This document shows positions 33,664-44,328 of a stretch of DNA of 64,000 bases, piece by piece. The stretch is from Phorcus lineatus (Eukaryota > Mollusca > Gastropoda > Trochida > Trochidae). The notes beneath the pieces were generated by a model. The model worked only from the letters and a program-made list of their open reading frames with translations, was not told the DNA's origin and did not search any database. The first letter of the stretch is position 1, and the number at the start of each line of letters is the position of its first letter. Position numbers and translations under genes: made by a program. The DNA lies in contig OV121088.1 in NCBI GenBank assembly GCA_921293015.1, positions 3,596,001 through 3,660,000 of the forward strand. The letters are read 5' to 3'.

Positions 33664-33780
33664 TTGAGAATCTCACCAAAGTGTCTTCAGATATCAAATA
33701 TATCAGCACAAGTTGATATACGTTACAATTATTCTATGGTAGCTATATGTCTTGTGGAACAGAGTTTTTATATATCTTGT
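33664..33780. repeat. Fragment of a fold-back element
   Basis: GAGAATCTCACCAAAGTGTC (from about 33666) and the following sequence match the left arm of the fold-back element at 55103-55253. TTGTGGAACAGAGTTTT near 33754 matches sequence at 55521, just after the palindrome at 55474. The middle part is missing. Confidence 0.6.
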
Positions 33781-35373
33781 AATAACCTCATGGAGGGCGT
33801 CATCACAAGTTTCAAGACTTCATAAAATGTTTGTTTCAATATTGAAATAATTTTCATCACTACACACTGCATTTGTACTACATAAATTGGTTAATCAATA
33901 GTAAGATGGTTATTGTGCTTAATACAGTCTTTTAAGTTTTAGATATATTTTACTAGAAATGTATGTACTAAGAATAATTATGAATAAGTTGATTTCTAAA
34001 AATAATTTCAATGATCCTTTACTCTTAATTAGCTACAGTTTTTACTATCTTTTATTATAAATTCATACAAGATATTATATGAGAGTTAATCGATAAACAG
34101 TTTTCTCATAACATTATTTTCTTTTATCATTAAGAATTATATCTATTTGCTTACTTCCCTATGGGTTAGGGATACTTGCACGTTTTTCAATTATAAACTA
34201 TGATTTATTTACTTCCTGATGCAGTGAAAAAATATCTACTTTTATTATTCCAATAAGCTCTTCTTATCTCATCTAGTTTATTTCATATTTAATATGTCAA
34301 CATATTTGAAGTCTTAACATTGACTTAAAGATGAAAATGGATCACCTTTGAAAACTATTTACGATTGACAGTCCAAACTTCGTCTTACACAGAGAGAATT
34401 ACAGAAAAGAATTGGGTGCCAGTAAAATAATACTGACATATGTTTTAATTGAATAATACCTGGGCAGTTTACCAAGTAGATTTTGCTTCCCATAACAATT
34501 TTTGATGGATGAATAATGGTTTAATATCCCTACTCAGTATGTATGTTGGAATACTTATTTCATACGTGTTTAATATTTTGAATTGATTTTAGGTAGGCGA
34601 TTCTAAACATTAATTTTCTTGATTACATAACCATATTAAATCAAAGTGTATTAATTGATATATACAGAAATTAGTAATCTTGTATTCTTTCTAAGCTTCC
34701 TGGAACAATGACAACATTGTTATTAATGATAAAAAAATAATTATAACATTTTTCAAATCTAGGTATGTTTATAGATGATAATTTTGTGACCTGTTGATTA
34801 ATAAATCTACAATGTTACTAAACACTATGTCATAAAATTACGTGTTGACTGACGTCACATGACGTCACAAGGCGGCAGCCATTGTTATGTTATGGATTTT
34901 TATCATTTAATTCAGAGGGTGCATTTATTACTGAATAGATGTAATTCGAAGTACCACTAGACAACACATTTCCTTGAATATGCTAGTATCATCAAGGCAA
35001 TCAAATATCATAATGGAGAAAACGCTAGATATGGCAATTAGCTTATGTTTAGTTGACAATATAGAAACTAAAAAAAGTATGTCGCATGTTTTTGCTTCAT
35101 ATATCAAATTGTAAAACTAGGTTTGATTAGTATGAATAATTTATTACCCATATGGTTAATCATAAGCGGTGACATATTTTCAATATGAGCACATGTGCAC
35201 ATATCACTTTTGCCTAGCAACGATTGTGTGTCAACGAGTGACCGTATTAAGTCGTCTGTGACGTCATAAAACCATTGTTCATGACGTCACTGAAGCGAGC
35301 CGTCGCAAGGGAAGGGGGCCGATTTCTGAATATTTCCGTGCGTTTGAAATGAAATCGAATCGGTAATAAAGAA
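33781..35373. other. AT-rich non-coding DNA with paired CRE-like sites
   Basis: No coding signal seen. Two TGACGTCA octamers lie at 34850-34857 and 34860-34867 and two more at 35259-35266 and 35282-35289. The block at about 35150-35290 recurs at about 61995-62110. Confidence 0.45.
35150..35290. repeat. Dispersed repeat, copy A
   Basis: CAATATGAGCACATGTGCAC and the following CATATCACTTTTGCCTAGCA, then ATAAAACCATTGTTC, recur with few changes at about 61995-62110. Element type unknown. Confidence 0.7.
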
Positions 35374-35515
35374 ATTTTTACCTTCGGAAGTGTGTCATAT
35401 GCCTTTTACGAAACTCATGCGAATTTGTGTATAACCCTCGTTCTCGCTCGGGTAATACAAAAATTCACACTCGTTTCGTAAAAGTCATATGACACACTTC
35501 CTCGGGTAATAATCT
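35374..35515. repeat. Fold-back element FB1
   Basis: Arms of about 65 bp (about 35376-35440 and 35446-35512) are near-perfect reverse complements around a short centre CTCGTTCTCGCTCGGG. The outer arm includes GAAGTGTGTCATATG and the inner arm TTTTACGAAAC. No open frame. It shares architecture and core motifs with FB3 at 60714. Confidence 0.85.
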
Positions 35516-35539
35516 CAATGTATGTTTTGCTGAAAAGAG

Positions 35540-35900
35540 TTACCACATTATGATGTACCATTTTGTTACCAATATGTTAATTGCTACGGTTATGCACATG
35601 TACAACAACAAAAAGGATAAATAAAAAGAGAAAGAAAATGAGGGGGGTATGCAGCTTCAAAGTAGGTTAGAGAATAGGGCCTGACATAATTTATGATGCT
35701 TGAAAATCAAGCTGTATTGTAAACAACACCGTGATTGTGTTCTACTCCCCCAGCTGACCCCTTCACGGACTGGCTGGCCCTATCCTTATAGTTTATCCGG
35801 TACCACGCTTCGCCCATTCGAATCATCTCAAGGTGACGTATTGGAGGGTAAGTAGTAAATTAGTAAAGCTGCTTAAGCTTGATGAGTTTTGATGTGACTG
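35540..35900 (+). repeat. Tandem segmental duplication, copy 3 (internally deleted)
   Basis: ACCAATATGTTAATTGC (35567) matches 18170, and GATGCTTGAAAATCAAGCTG (35693) matches 18967. The part holding the 51-nt exon is absent; only the 94-nt exon remains. Confidence 0.7.
35754..35847 (+). CDS. Putative 94-nt exon, copy 3
   Basis: Acceptor TTCTACTCCCCCAG, 94 nt open in phase 0 and ending in phase 1, donor GTAAGTAG. It encodes LTPSRTGWPYPYSLSGTTLR and ends SSQGDVLE, homologous to the 103- and 106-nt exons. No 47-nt partner exon was found downstream of this copy. Confidence 0.5.
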
Positions 35901-37222
35901 TACTAGTGTTTTACACTTTATAAAACCAAATCGGTTTTTTTTGTCTCCACACTGTATGCAAAATTGCCGATAGACATATTGGTTAATTAAGATCTGATTG
36001 AATCATTATAGTCAATATAATCTGGAACTTAAATATATTACAAATAAAATATCTGGTAGATTACCCGTATCATATCTTTGGAAATATCAGAGACTTGAAT
36101 TATCTGTGTCTATATATTTATGAAATATTGCTGTGTTTCATTGTCTGAAACTTTTTATAGTGTCGTACAAAAACATGTCCATGCTAAAAATTAGTCAGCG
36201 TAAACCAACAAAGTTTATGGTAAACTGCAACACCATCCAATTTCATTCGAAATGAAGGTCATTCTTTACAACAAAGTCATTTTTGATTGAATCATTGTCT
36301 TTGCCATCAAATTAATTTTCATTACATAAGTTTCCCCTTAAAATCATTTATAAAAAAACCCAAGCATTAAATTAAAAAGAAATTCTTCATTAACAGTTTT
36401 TTTTCTCGTTTGAACTTATTTCATACACCATAATTGCATCCATTATACTATTTTTTTAACAAATTCAAACTTTTATCAAGATTGTATGATAAAATTTATT
36501 ATCACTTAAAGGGTAAGCTGGGCATATGCTATTACTGTAAACTACGTATCATCCCAGCAGCGGATCCGTCCTATCTTAAGGTTGGACAGGGGTTATTAAA
36601 TAATATTCTTCTTCATTTATGAAGTTTGTTTATGAAATATGTTTTAAAATCATTTAGGAATGTACTTTACCTTTTACCTGCATAGGTATAATATTCGTTT
36701 ACTTAACCTATTTGCTTGGATTTATCCTCTCATCGTGTACTTGCCATGAAGCATAAAATGCAATGTGTACAAAAACCGATTTGAACGTCCATTTGATGAG
36801 TAACTGAATTAAGTTTTTGACGTTAGATACCACAAAAAGAAATATTGAATAGTCATTTGTAGTTAACAACCATAACAAATTGATCGATGTTAACAGAGTG
36901 AAAACAGTAAACGCCATACAAGGTATACTTTGGTTAGATAACAAACAGATTTATAAACAATGTCAAGAAAATATGAGTTGAACTTGTACGTATTCTGATA
37001 TTCCTTTTTTCCAAAATTATTGTTTGAATATTGAACGAGTTTGAGTTTAATGTTATAGAGATTCGAGTTGATAAATTCTATTGATACATAGTTTCTTAAA
37101 AGCTGGAAAATGACTAACATGATACAGAGAAATAGGTTTTCCGTGCAAACTCCTTGAGTAGCCTCAATATCTAAGTATCATTCAATGTTAGGATGTTAGA
37201 AGAAGAAATGAAGAAAGAAAGT
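35901..37222. other. AT-rich DNA with no recognised gene
   Basis: Likely intron continuation. A 62-codon frame at 36434-36622 is not recognisable. The right end is the truncation point of a LINE stub. Confidence 0.4.
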
Positions 37223-37693
37223 AAATCCCGCCTGTTCTTGTGGAAACATTCGGGAGGATCCTTTTCATTACTTCTTTGAATGCCCACTATATGATACATT
37301 CCGATCAAATCAATACTTTTTAAAAAACGATGTAATATTAAAATCTACCTTCAGCGGCGACAAATCCTTGTCACAGAGTGCTAACGAATCCCTAATAATA
37401 TCTGTGTATCATTTCATAAATGATCCCAACCGATTTTTATAGCTTTTTAATGACATCTGTACCAAATGCAAAAGTATAGAATGCTTAATATGAATTTGAT
37501 TTTAGTAAGAATAATTGCAAATATATATTTTCACCAATCTACTTGATATCTTAATCGTTTCATGTTTGTTTCAGGAGAAGCATTTATATAGGCATTTGCT
37601 GCCTGTTTGCTAATCCTTTTTCCTTTTTGAATATATATATATTCTGATTGTTGTGTATTACATCTTTCATGGAAATTAAATACTGTTTAAATC
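37223..37693 (+). pseudogene. Severely 5'-truncated LINE stub, same family as 39338-45589
   Basis: Reads NPACSCGNIREDPFHYFFEC, then LKSTFSGDKSLSQSANESLI and INDPNRFL stop (about 37223-37443). This matches the C-terminus of the intact ORF2 (RVCSCGNTREDPLHYFYQC, LSGDESLSQSENETII, INETNRFS stop). The 3' UTR also aligns, ending GGAAATTAAATACTGTTTAAATC at 37693, the same 3' terminus as the full LINE. It is on the opposite strand from that copy. Confidence 0.88.
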
Positions 37694-38610
37694 ACACAGA
37701 AGAAATTAGTTGTTTGCCACTCCCGTCACTATGGTCGCAGCACGGAGTAGAGACGATGCCATTATATGACTCTTCTTGCAGCGTAGTAAATAATCCATTC
37801 CAAATATAATATTCTTAAAATATTGAATCATGAACAGATAATAAATAAATCAAATAAAACATTTCTTTGTAAAATTCACAAACCGATATAACGGAAACTA
37901 TTGAAAACGTTACAGAAAAACATGTGTCAAAATGTTAACCATATTGTGACCGAAGAGCAATTAAACATTTTACTCCAGGCAATTCATCATTGCATAAGTA
38001 TTTGCCCCATGATAACGTGCGATAGATAAACATCAAATTATAGAGAGGAAGTTAATGTGATTGTACGCGAATTTACTCGCAGGTCTGAGTAGAGACGCGA
38101 CACAGTGACACGTTGCTTTGACAAGCAGACCAAGCTAGACATCTGGGCTCATTATTCACGACAACACAAAATGCAAACTGTTCGAGTATTATAAATTTTA
38201 TAAATTCATATATTTAAAAACTGTTCATATACAAACTCAAAGTAGATTAGTGTTTTGTGATGATACAGATAGTAATTATGCTCAATTAAACTAACTTAAG
38301 TCAAATAAGCAGGAGTGAAGAATTAAATTTCAGTGTAATTAACTTTTCAGATAATAAGTTTACTTTTCATAGTGAATTGTTATTTATTGATTTCCATATG
38401 CAAACCTTTTACACATATAAGAACTAATTCTTACTTCTTCATAAATAGTAACACCCTCCAGACAGTGTTATACGGGTTACCACAAACTATGATTAATGAA
38501 AATCTAAAATCGCAGAATCGATATACAAATTTAGTTTTCTACCTCCACATATTCACAATATGTGAATAGAACCGCCTACTAGCTAAAACAACACACAAAC
38601 ACAAGCGCAA
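37694..38610. other. No recognised gene
   Basis: Unannotatable sequence between a LINE stub and the minisatellite. A small palindrome, ATTCACAATATGTGAAT, lies near 38548-38564, close to the array edge. Confidence 0.4.
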
Positions 38611-39337
38611 TGCCCTTCACAATCTAGGAATCGACTCCTATACTCCCTCAGTTTCACATACAGACGCGCTGTGAGCACTTCACAATCTAGGAATCGGCCC
38701 TTATATTCCCTCAGTTTCACATAATGACGATATCTGAGCCCATCACAATTTGAGAATCGACTGCTATACCCTCTCAGTTTGACAATAAGGCGAGCTGTGA
38801 GCCTTCACAATCTGAGAATCGACCCTTATACTCCGTCAGTTTGAGTTATAGGCGAGCGGTCACAATCTAGGAATCGGCCCCTATAATCCCTTAGTGTCAT
38901 AAAATGACGATATCTGAGCCCTAGTTTCATATAATGACGATATCTAAGCCCTTCACAATCTTGGAATCAACCCCTATACCCTCTCAGTTTGACATATAGG
39001 CGAGTTGTGAGCTCTTCACAATCTGAGAATCGACCTCTATACTCCGTCAGTTTGATTTATAGGCGAGCTATGAGCACTTCACAATCTGAGAATCGATCCC
39101 TATACTCCCTCAGTTTGACAAATAGGCGAGTTGTGAGCTCTTCACAATCTAGGAATCGGCCCCTATACTCCCTCAGTTTGGCATAAAGACGAGCTATGAG
39201 CCCTTCACAATCTTTGAATCGATCCCTATACTCCGTCAGTTTGACATATAGGCTAGCTGTGAGCCCTTCACAATCTGAGAAACGATCCCTATACTCCGTC
39301 AGTTTGACAAATAGGCGAGTTGTGAGCTCTTCACAAT
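38611..39337. repeat. 63-bp minisatellite, left part (about 11-12 units)
   Basis: The unit starts GAGCCCTTCACAATCTGAGA and continues with ATCGA-CCCTATACTCC-CTCAGTTTGACATAAAGACGAGCT. Typical length is 63 bp with substitutions and some shorter units. The array continues at 45590-46765 beyond the LINE insertion. On the minus strand a unit reads as 21 residues (LYVKLREYRDRFSDCEGL plus IAR). At 39057-39337 about five units stay open in frame, but the left units and the right array break the frame, so coding is doubtful. Confidence 0.92.
39324..39337. repeat. Target-site duplication of the full-length LINE, left copy
   Basis: GAGCTCTTCACAAT here is repeated at 45590-45603. Removing the LINE and one copy restores an uninterrupted 63-bp array unit. 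Confidence 0.85.
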
Positions 39338-39595
39338 GATTTAAACAGTATTTTATTTCCATAAAACATGTAATACACAACATTCTATATATACAAAAAG
39401 GAAAAAGGATTAGCAAACAGGCTAATGCAACCTATATAAATGCTTCTCCTTATACAAACATAACAAATAAGGTTTTAAGTACGCATGTCCAAAAGGAAAA
39501 TAGCAATTTAATTGCACAAGTACAAAAGTCTATAATACATGTAATTTTTTATACCAAACTTGTGGTCGAAAAACAATTTAGTTTTAGACGGGAAA

Positions 39596-42500
39596 CTATG
39601 AAAACCGGTTAGTTTCATTTATGTAATGATGAACTGATTTAATTATAGTTTCGTTTTCACTCTGTGACAAAGATTCGTCGCCGCTTAAAATAGTTTGTAA
39701 GCTAATATTATTTATAAAAAAGTATTTATCTAATCTGAATATACTGTATAGCATGCATTGATAGAAATAGTGAAGAGGGTCCTCCCGAGTGTTTCCACAA
39801 GAACAGACACGATTTTCTGATAAACCTCGATCAAACAAATGAGAACGTAAGTCGCTGCAACCAAGGCGCAAACGACAGAGAAGAATTTGGCTTCGCCTGG
39901 GGCCGTAAGATATATACTTTTTAAATGTTGGAGATAAGATTTTGTCGAATGAAACACACTTCTTAAATTGTGTCAGAGACCTAGCATTTCTAATATTTGA
40001 ATCCAACAAATTCCAAGCCTTAACAGTAGATGGGAGAAAAGAGTTATTAAAGTGAGACAAACGCCCGGTAGTACATCGTAGATTCTCCGAATTTCGTAAG
40101 TTGTAGCTACTCATATTTGAAACATTTGGTGGTACCCATATAGATAAATATTGAGGTGTTAATCCATTTATCATTTTATAAAACATACATAATTTGTGAA
40201 AGTGGCGCCTTTCAGCTAACGAGCAATAGCCTGTCTCAGAATACAGTTTTTCGTGATTTGTGCCTCTCACAGCACCTGAAATAGTCCTGAGAGCATCTAA
40301 TTGTAATTTTTCTATCATATGAGCCTGTTCCTTAGTACAGTTGTCCCAGATCGTATCACAATAATCGAAAATTGGCATTATAAATGATCTAAACATGGTT
40401 TCAAGAGATACTCTACTCAGCCTATATTTCAAACTGCGCAGACAATTTATTAGAGGACTTGCTTTGCGTAATATATAATCAATATGTTTCTGCCATTTCC
40501 CATCTTCTTGTAGAATTAGACCGAGGTGCTTATGTTCCCATACTTCGGAAATTGCAGTATTATTTAGATGTAATTGAAGCTTAGGACCTTTTTTAGTTTT
40601 ATTTGAAAATAACATAGCTTCTGTCTTTTCAGGGCTGAATTTAACCTGCCACTGTTTTGCCCATTCTGAAATACGTGTTAAGTCACTGTTGAGCAGGGTC
40701 TGGGTCAGAAATGGATCTTTAATAACTAGGTATAGAGAGGTGTCATCCGCAAAAAGTTTCACGTTACTTACCAATCCATCTGTTAAATCGTTTATGTAGA
40801 CAAGAAATAAAAGTGGCCCCAAGACAGAGCCCTGGGGAACACCAGCTAATACACTTTTCGAGTTTGATTTATGTCCATTTATAACTACCGACTGTTTTCT
40901 ATCACTAAGATAATGCTTAAACCAATGTAATAGATTCCCTGTGATTCCAACAGATTCAAGTTTTACTAATAACCCTGCGTGCCAAACACGGTCAAACGCT
41001 TTGCTGATATCACAAAAGACAGCTCTAATTTCTTTACCATCCTCCAAAGCCTTTGCTATGACGTGATAAAGTTCAGTTAATTGGTATACTGTTGAGTCTC
41101 CAGGCTTAAATCCAGACTGATGTTTAGATATAATTTCATTATCTATAAAGAAGTTATAAACATGCTTGAATATACATTTTTCAAAAACTTTGGCTAAACA
41201 AGAAGTTAAAGCAACTGGTCTGTAATTATTACAATCATGAATACACCCTTTTTTATGAATCGGTACAACTGCCGAATATTTCCAAATATCGGGGAATTTT
41301 GATAACTTCAGTGATAGATTGAATAACTTTGTAATGGGCCTATGAAGAGACCGGGCTAGAATCTTTAGTAGTTTATTACTAATATTATCTGGGCCCTTAG
41401 CTTTTTTAGTATTCAATGAGAGCAAGATATCACAGACTTCACTTTCAGTTAACAACAACTTATCTAATGTATTTTCACGGTAATTAGGAAGAGGTGGTTG
41501 CATATCAGGTTCATCAACTTGGGCTTGATCTATGAAGTAATCATTAAATACATCTGCTATATCGTCTGCATTTTCAGTAACAATACCATTATGAGTGATA
41601 GGTGGAAACGGCGTGTTCGAGTTTCTGTTTTTTTTAATGTGCTTATTGACTAGACGCCACCACGATTTTGTTCCCATATCAGTGTTGATTATATCATCCA
41701 GTTTTAAATCATATTGACGTTTTGCTTTTCTAACTTCAGAAATTACTTTATTCCTAGCTACTTTGAAGCGATCCCAAGAATAAGTATTATTTTTCTTTTT
41801 TGCAACCTTGTGCAGACGATTTCTCTTCCTCATTAATTTGCGCAGATATCCGTTCATCCATATACAATCTCGAGGTCTTATAACAACCTCCTTATTTGGA
41901 ATATAGTCATTGATTAAACTGCTGAGCGTGTTTGTAAACGCGTTAGCAGAACTATTTATATCATCATCTAACATGGAGTCCCAGTCAGTAATTGATATAA
42001 TATTGTTAAGCCCCTCATAATCTGCATGATTATAGTCATAGATTATTCTCCTAAATGCATTTGTAGAATGTTTCCCAAGTTTTAATGTAACAAAAACTGG
42101 ACAATGGTCGCTGCAAATTGGAGTAAGGACGCCCGAGTCATGTACGATATTAAATGAGGAAGTAAGTATAATGTCTAACAAAGTGCTAGAGTCCTGTGTC
42201 ACTCTTGTAGGTTCATTAATAATCTGAACTAGGTCATACATGATTTGGAGGAAGTGAATCTTATTATTACTTGAACTGAGCATATTGGCATTGAAATCAC
42301 CTAGAATGAACAATCTAATATTTCTATTGACAGCCATTGAAAACGAGTTTTCAATCATATCCCAATACCGATTGCTTAAATCAGCTCTGTAGAAAGTTCC
42401 AATAAGAAATTTATTGTTATTTGTATTAACTTCAACCCAAATAGCTTCCAAGTCAGGAACGTCAAGATCTGTAGCAAGATTAAAATATAATTTATCCTTA

Positions 42501-42901
42501 AGATATATTGCAACACCTCCTCCCCTTGAAGGTCTATCTTTACGGAGTGGCGGGTGATAACCAGGTAATAATATGGAATCGTTTAAGACTTCGCAGTTTA
42601 ACCAAGTTTCAGATAAACAAATGACATCATAATGGCTGTACTCGGCAGCGAGTAGATCAGTTTTATCCCTCAAGCTACGAATGTTTAAATGAATAATACT
42701 CAGTTCAGGACCTGGATTTTTATGAACATCCCCGCAGCATAGTAGAAGCAATGATATCATCACAAAGTAACGAACACCCAAACATTTGCATAGAACTATA
42801 CAAAAACAAGTAAAACTATCAAAGCGGCGACTATTTCGTCTAGAAGTAACAGCAGCAAACAGCCCAACTGCCCTCCTATACTGAGTTATGTCAACCCCCA
42901 T
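39596..42901 (-). CDS. LINE ORF2: leader, 2A-like motif, APE endonuclease, reverse transcriptase (1101 aa)
   Basis: Intact. Residues 1-15 MGVDITQYRRAVGLF match the leader of the ORF1 at 31575. A hydrophobic stretch (about 43-56) precedes GDVHKNPGP (57-65), a 2A-like motif with His for the usual Glu. The endonuclease (about 66-275) has HLNIRSL (Asn73), LSETWL (Glu98), GTFYRAD, GDFNAN (Asp202, Asn204), LLDIILTS (Asp243) and SDHCP (264-268). The RT (about 485-740) has AVVPIHKKG, FCDISKAFDRVW (Asp631), GVPQGSVLGPLLF and LFADDTSL (Asp719/Asp720). The C-terminus has a C-X-C-X8-H-X4-C zinc knuckle (1033-1049). All expected catalytic residues are present. The enzyme would nick target DNA and prime reverse transcription of LINE RNA in the nucleus. 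Related broken copies lie at 14353-15960 and 37223-37693. Confidence 0.93.
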   Translation of the reverse strand: MGVDITQYRRAVGLFAAVTSRRNSRRFDSFTCFCIVLCKCLGVRYFVMISLLLLCCGDVHKNPGPELSIIHLNIRSLRDKTDLLAAEYSHYDVICLSETWLNCEVLNDSILLPGYHPPLRKDRPSRGGGVAIYLKDKLYFNLATDLDVPDLEAIWVEVNTNNNKFLIGTFYRADLSNRYWDMIENSFSMAVNRNIRLFILGDFNANMLSSSNNKIHFLQIMYDLVQIINEPTRVTQDSSTLLDIILTSSFNIVHDSGVLTPICSDHCPVFVTLKLGKHSTNAFRRIIYDYNHADYEGLNNIISITDWDSMLDDDINSSANAFTNTLSSLINDYIPNKEVVIRPRDCIWMNGYLRKLMRKRNRLHKVAKKKNNTYSWDRFKVARNKVISEVRKAKRQYDLKLDDIINTDMGTKSWWRLVNKHIKKNRNSNTPFPPITHNGIVTENADDIADVFNDYFIDQAQVDEPDMQPPLPNYRENTLDKLLLTESEVCDILLSLNTKKAKGPDNISNKLLKILARSLHRPITKLFNLSLKLSKFPDIWKYSAVVPIHKKGCIHDCNNYRPVALTSCLAKVFEKCIFKHVYNFFIDNEIISKHQSGFKPGDSTVYQLTELYHVIAKALEDGKEIRAVFCDISKAFDRVWHAGLLVKLESVGITGNLLHWFKHYLSDRKQSVVINGHKSNSKSVLAGVPQGSVLGPLLFLVYINDLTDGLVSNVKLFADDTSLYLVIKDPFLTQTLLNSDLTRISEWAKQWQVKFSPEKTEAMLFSNKTKKGPKLQLHLNNTAISEVWEHKHLGLILQEDGKWQKHIDYILRKASPLINCLRSLKYRLSRVSLETMFRSFIMPIFDYCDTIWDNCTKEQAHMIEKLQLDALRTISGAVRGTNHEKLYSETGYCSLAERRHFHKLCMFYKMINGLTPQYLSIWVPPNVSNMSSYNLRNSENLRCTTGRLSHFNNSFLPSTVKAWNLLDSNIRNARSLTQFKKCVSFDKILSPTFKKYISYGPRRSQILLCRLRLGCSDLRSHLFDRGLSENRVCSCGNTREDPLHYFYQCMLYSIFRLDKYFFINNISLQTILSGDESLSQSENETIIKSVHHYINETNRFS
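42707..42733 (-). promoter_or_regulatory. 2A-like motif in ORF2 (GDVHKNPGP)
   Basis: Codons 57-65 of ORF2. It keeps D-V-x-x-N-P-G-P but has His at the position normally Glu. Activity may be reduced; the NPG/P core is intact. Confidence 0.6.
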
Positions 42902-44328
42902 CGATATGTTTTACCAAAAGTATGTAGCAGGGGGCAGTGGACAACGCTGCGAATGGAGTTTTCTTGCTATGGAATATGATCTTCATGATAATTAATCGAC
43001 AATTCAACGAAAAATCAGTAACTAAGTTTTTGGTACCAAATAGTAAAGATGAAGACTGTCTAGGTATTTGTACATGCGTGTAACGAATGGACGTGGTGTA
43101 CGTCGGTTTGTAAATAAAAAAGAAAATGTAAATTAAAGACAAAACTCCAAAAAATGGAGATTGTGAATGATAAGCCATGACTGATGTCTTGACATGACCT
43201 TACATATAACTCAATAGTAAACAGATGTTCGGACAATATTCAAAATATAAAATAAGCTATATATTAAGAAACAAAGAAATAACCACAAAACATTAAAGAT
43301 ATCCCAAATACAAAAGAGGAAAGAAATGTATACAAAAGAGGAAAGAAATGTTGATGTGTGTAAATAAATAGAAAAATGAAATTAGATGTGTATCGTTTGT
43401 ATAAGAGTGTTTGTCACTCCGCTTTCGTTTTAAGGTTTGTTGTAAGCAGTGGCTGTGGTAGCATGTAGTGAATGCGACGCCCGTGCTGATTGTGCAGCAT
43501 GTTAAATGTTATGCTGTGTCGACGTGTTATCAAATGGATACCAGATTCATATGCAGAAATTTTGATGTTGAATGGAGTAAAAAGGTATGAGAACTTTACT
43601 ATTTAAACTTATGAAATTGTCATGTTTAGAGTTAGGACAAGGAGTAATAACATTTCAACAAATTTGAATAAAATTGGTGAGTGAAACGATAGCGCTACCA
43701 AAGCGAATATGGCTACTAATATCAAGTTTACGAGTAGTTCAAAATTCATGACTGTGTCAAATGAGATGTTTAGAAAAAAACCAAAAACAAAAAACAAAAA
43801 AAAACAAAAAACAAACCCAATAATCATCATCAATTATAGATAGGGGGAAAAACAAATATTTCTAATCAGTGACTAATCACAGGTATGAGTAAAGTATTTA
43901 TTTTGATACATGTACTATCCTCGTTACTGTCACCGATGAGACGTTATCACCTTCTTAACTTCTGAGGTGCATGAAATAAATACACTACATTTTGAGAGTT
44001 CCGTAACAATTATTGTTTACCTCTAAATTGAAGTAAAATGATGTGATTACACTATAAAATCGGCATGATATGTATGGTCGTTCAACGTAACATGAACACA
44101 CATCCCTGTCTTACTTTGCTCTATTGTAAAGTTAGTAAGGGATCAATTACAGTTCAAAAATTTCGTTGCACAGAAAACCGTAGATGTATGTCACCAAGAA
44201 ACACGTCAGTACCCTTCTCACCGCTTACAACACTTGTTGCCAATTGTCACGTAAAATATTCACTGAACAGACTTCGATCATTGACATTTTCAACACATAA
44301 CACATTTATTTTTTCAATGACCACTTGC
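42902..44328 (-). other. 1.43-kb ORF1-ORF2 spacer of the full-length LINE
   Basis: No recognisable protein. It contains a tandem duplication of a roughly 21-bp unit (ATACAAAAGAGGAAAGAAATG, near 43307-43349) and an A/C-rich run on the plus strand (43775-43817, T/G-rich in LINE sense). Two-ORF LINEs usually have short inter-ORF gaps, so this is unexplained: an internal ribosome entry region, an intron-like insert, or a nested unrecognised element. Confidence 0.5.

Larger units (their letters stand above)
31830..33665 (+). repeat. Tandem segmental duplication, copy 2
   Basis: Contains in order the 51-nt exon block, the CCCGATGTC block, the 106-nt exon, the intron block GATTAAATCATTGTTCATTGTAATTGC (about 33385) and the 47-nt exon, matching copy 1 at 18400-19620. 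The copies have diverged substantially in introns yet keep exon lengths. Confidence 0.75.

Noticed and set aside
39324..39337. TSD as a simple consequence of the minisatellite period
   Set aside because: Considered, but the sequence left of 45590 is LINE, not array, and removal of the LINE restores an unbroken unit, so a true duplication is the better explanation.
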